From positions 1 through 7,620 of the forward strand of contig JBPOJC010000041.1 of NCBI GenBank assembly GCA_052034135.1: 7,620 nucleotides of DNA, read 5' to 3'. Made by a program: the position numbers and the translations under genes. Shown here piece by piece: positions 7,122-7,620 of this stretch. This DNA comes from JAGPKI01 sp052034135. GTDB taxonomy: Bacteria > Caldisericota > Caldisericia > UBA6126 > JAGPKI01. Positions within the stretch are counted from its first letter, which is position 1; every line of letters begins with the position of its first letter. The notes below the pieces were generated by a model, which was not told the DNA's origin, did no database searches, and was given only the letters and a program-made list of their open reading frames with translations.

Positions 7122-7336
7122 GGTATTTCCTCCATCATCATAAGTGAGCATCTTATTAGCGACGAAGGGGCTCCGACCCCCTGTCACCCTGAGGAGCATA
7201 ATTTCAGCGATGAAGGTCCAATACACCCACACGTCTTCCTGAGGGAGCGTATCTTGTATTTTGCTCCCGAAGGAACTCCTCTTTTCGCTTCATTTTGTGT
7301 CTCAAACCCAGATGTGAATAAAAAAATGATTAGAAG
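7122..7336. repeat. Intergenic tract of degenerate GAGC...AGCGA.GAAGG repeats
   Basis: No credible gene is present. Three related short units can be read. They are GAGCATCTTATTAGCGACGAAGG at 7146-7168, GAGCATAATTTCAGCGATGAAGG at 7194-7216, and a more diverged one from GAGCGTATC at 7245 to GAAGGAACTCC at 7269-7279. CCCTGAGG (7187-7194) and TCCTGAGG (7237-7244) precede the second and third units. Spacing is about 48-57 bases. The tract is visibly richer in G+C than the operon. Units of this general form are familiar as dispersed intergenic repeats in some low-GC anaerobes; the family name is not known to me. Confidence 0.65.
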
Positions 7337-7458
7337 AGGAGATTCCTCAGGACATATGCAAAAAGATGCACTTCGGAATGAATGTGGGTGGTGTCATTCC
7401 AAGCGATTGCGGGAATCCAGAGAGTTTAGAAGTATGTTTAGAAAAATTGGTCTGGATC
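7337..7458. repeat. Tandem repeat copy 1 (122 bp identical to 7499-7620)
   Basis: Every base from 7337 to 7458 is identical to 7499-7620, an offset of 162. The copy contains two inverted arms, GGAATGA at 7375-7381 and TCATTCC at 7394-7400, which can pair around a 12-base loop. GATTCC at 7341-7346 can also pair with GGAATC at 7412-7417. It is non-coding: the open frame across it (7254-7466) has no Shine-Dalgarno and no family resemblance. Confidence 0.95.
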
Positions 7459-7498
7459 CCCGATAAAAGATTTCGGGAAAGACGATAAAGACAAAAAA
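7459..7498. repeat. Spacer part of the 162-bp repeat unit
   Basis: Forty bases separate the two identical segments. They include half of a small hairpin, CCCGA (7459-7463) with TCGGG (7473-7477), and end in an A-rich run. Whether the spacer is part of the repeated unit cannot be decided because the second copy is cut at the window edge. Confidence 0.6.
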
Positions 7499-7620
7499 AG
7501 GAGATTCCTCAGGACATATGCAAAAAGATGCACTTCGGAATGAATGTGGGTGGTGTCATTCCAAGCGATTGCGGGAATCCAGAGAGTTTAGAAGTATGTT
7601 TAGAAAAATTGGTCTGGATC
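7499..7620. repeat. Tandem repeat copy 2, truncated by the window edge
   Basis: This is an exact copy of 7337-7458. It runs off the right edge, so the array may continue. Perfect identity implies recent duplication, gene-conversion-like homogenisation, or an assembly effect. Confidence 0.93.

Noticed and set aside
7167..7180. GGGG/CCCC hairpin after the last gene as a transcription terminator
   Set aside because: The stem is only four pairs with a six-base loop and no T run follows, so it cannot be called an intrinsic terminator. It lies within the degenerate repeat tract.
7254..7466. 70-residue open frame across the repeats
   Set aside because: It starts with TTG, has no Shine-Dalgarno, lies over inverted and tandem repeats, and its composition is unlike the other proteins. 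It is best read as a chance frame in repeat DNA.
7337..7620. CRISPR array
   Set aside because: The repeated segment is 122 bases long with a 40-base spacer and only two copies are visible, unlike the short repeats of CRISPR. There are no cas genes nearby.

Overview
The window looks like one strand of a compact, low-GC bacterial operon running off its left edge, followed by a short intergenic tract built of repeats. All seven genes are on the + strand and are packed with overlaps or very small gaps. No promoter is visible inside the window, so transcription probably starts upstream. Codon use is rich in AGA, ATA and AAA/GAA, and the proteins are rich in Lys, Glu and Ile. Together with the many Fe-S proteins and the large secreted PQQ/FN3/copper-amine-oxidase-N protein, this suggests a thermophilic or moderately thermophilic anaerobe. 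Caldiserica-type bacteria fit this picture, but the taxonomic guess is inference.

Region 1 (1-2787) encodes three soluble electron-transfer proteins. The first is a 5'-truncated FrhB/FdhB-like protein with two [4Fe-4S] ferredoxin motifs. The second is an AsrA/HydB-like dicluster [4Fe-4S] protein. The third is an AsrB/HydG-like FAD/NAD(P)-binding reductase with a C-terminal [2Fe-2S] site. This trio resembles the electron-input modules of sulfhydrogenase, anaerobic sulfite reductase and HdrABC-FloxABCD-type complexes. No terminal catalytic subunit lies within the window; one may lie upstream.

Region 2 (2802-4434) encodes the membrane part. It holds a full-length single-chain cytochrome b (b6 plus subunit-IV type, PDWY Qo motif), then two small proteins with two transmembrane segments each that look alike. 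The cytochrome b is unusual: by alignment from memory it keeps the two heme bL (p-side) histidines (H96, H205), but the positions of both heme bH (n-side) histidines hold Arg and Tyr. No Rieske or cytochrome c gene is seen. The likeliest reading is a membrane-anchored NAD(P)H/Fe-S oxidoreductase rather than a standard bc complex.

Region 3 (4404-7121) is a 905-residue secreted protein. It has a signal peptide, a PQQ-type beta-propeller, two FN3 domains, BACON-like halves on either side of the propeller/FN3 block, a further Ig-like domain and a copper-amine-oxidase-N-type C-terminus. Its start lies inside the preceding gene, which ties it to the same transcript.

Region 4 (7122-7620) has no credible gene. 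It is visibly richer in G+C than the operon. It contains degenerate repeats with GAGC...AGCGA.GAAGG cores, then at least two perfectly identical 122-bp segments at a 162-bp period, the second cut by the window edge. The repeats occur in both orientations and can form hairpins.
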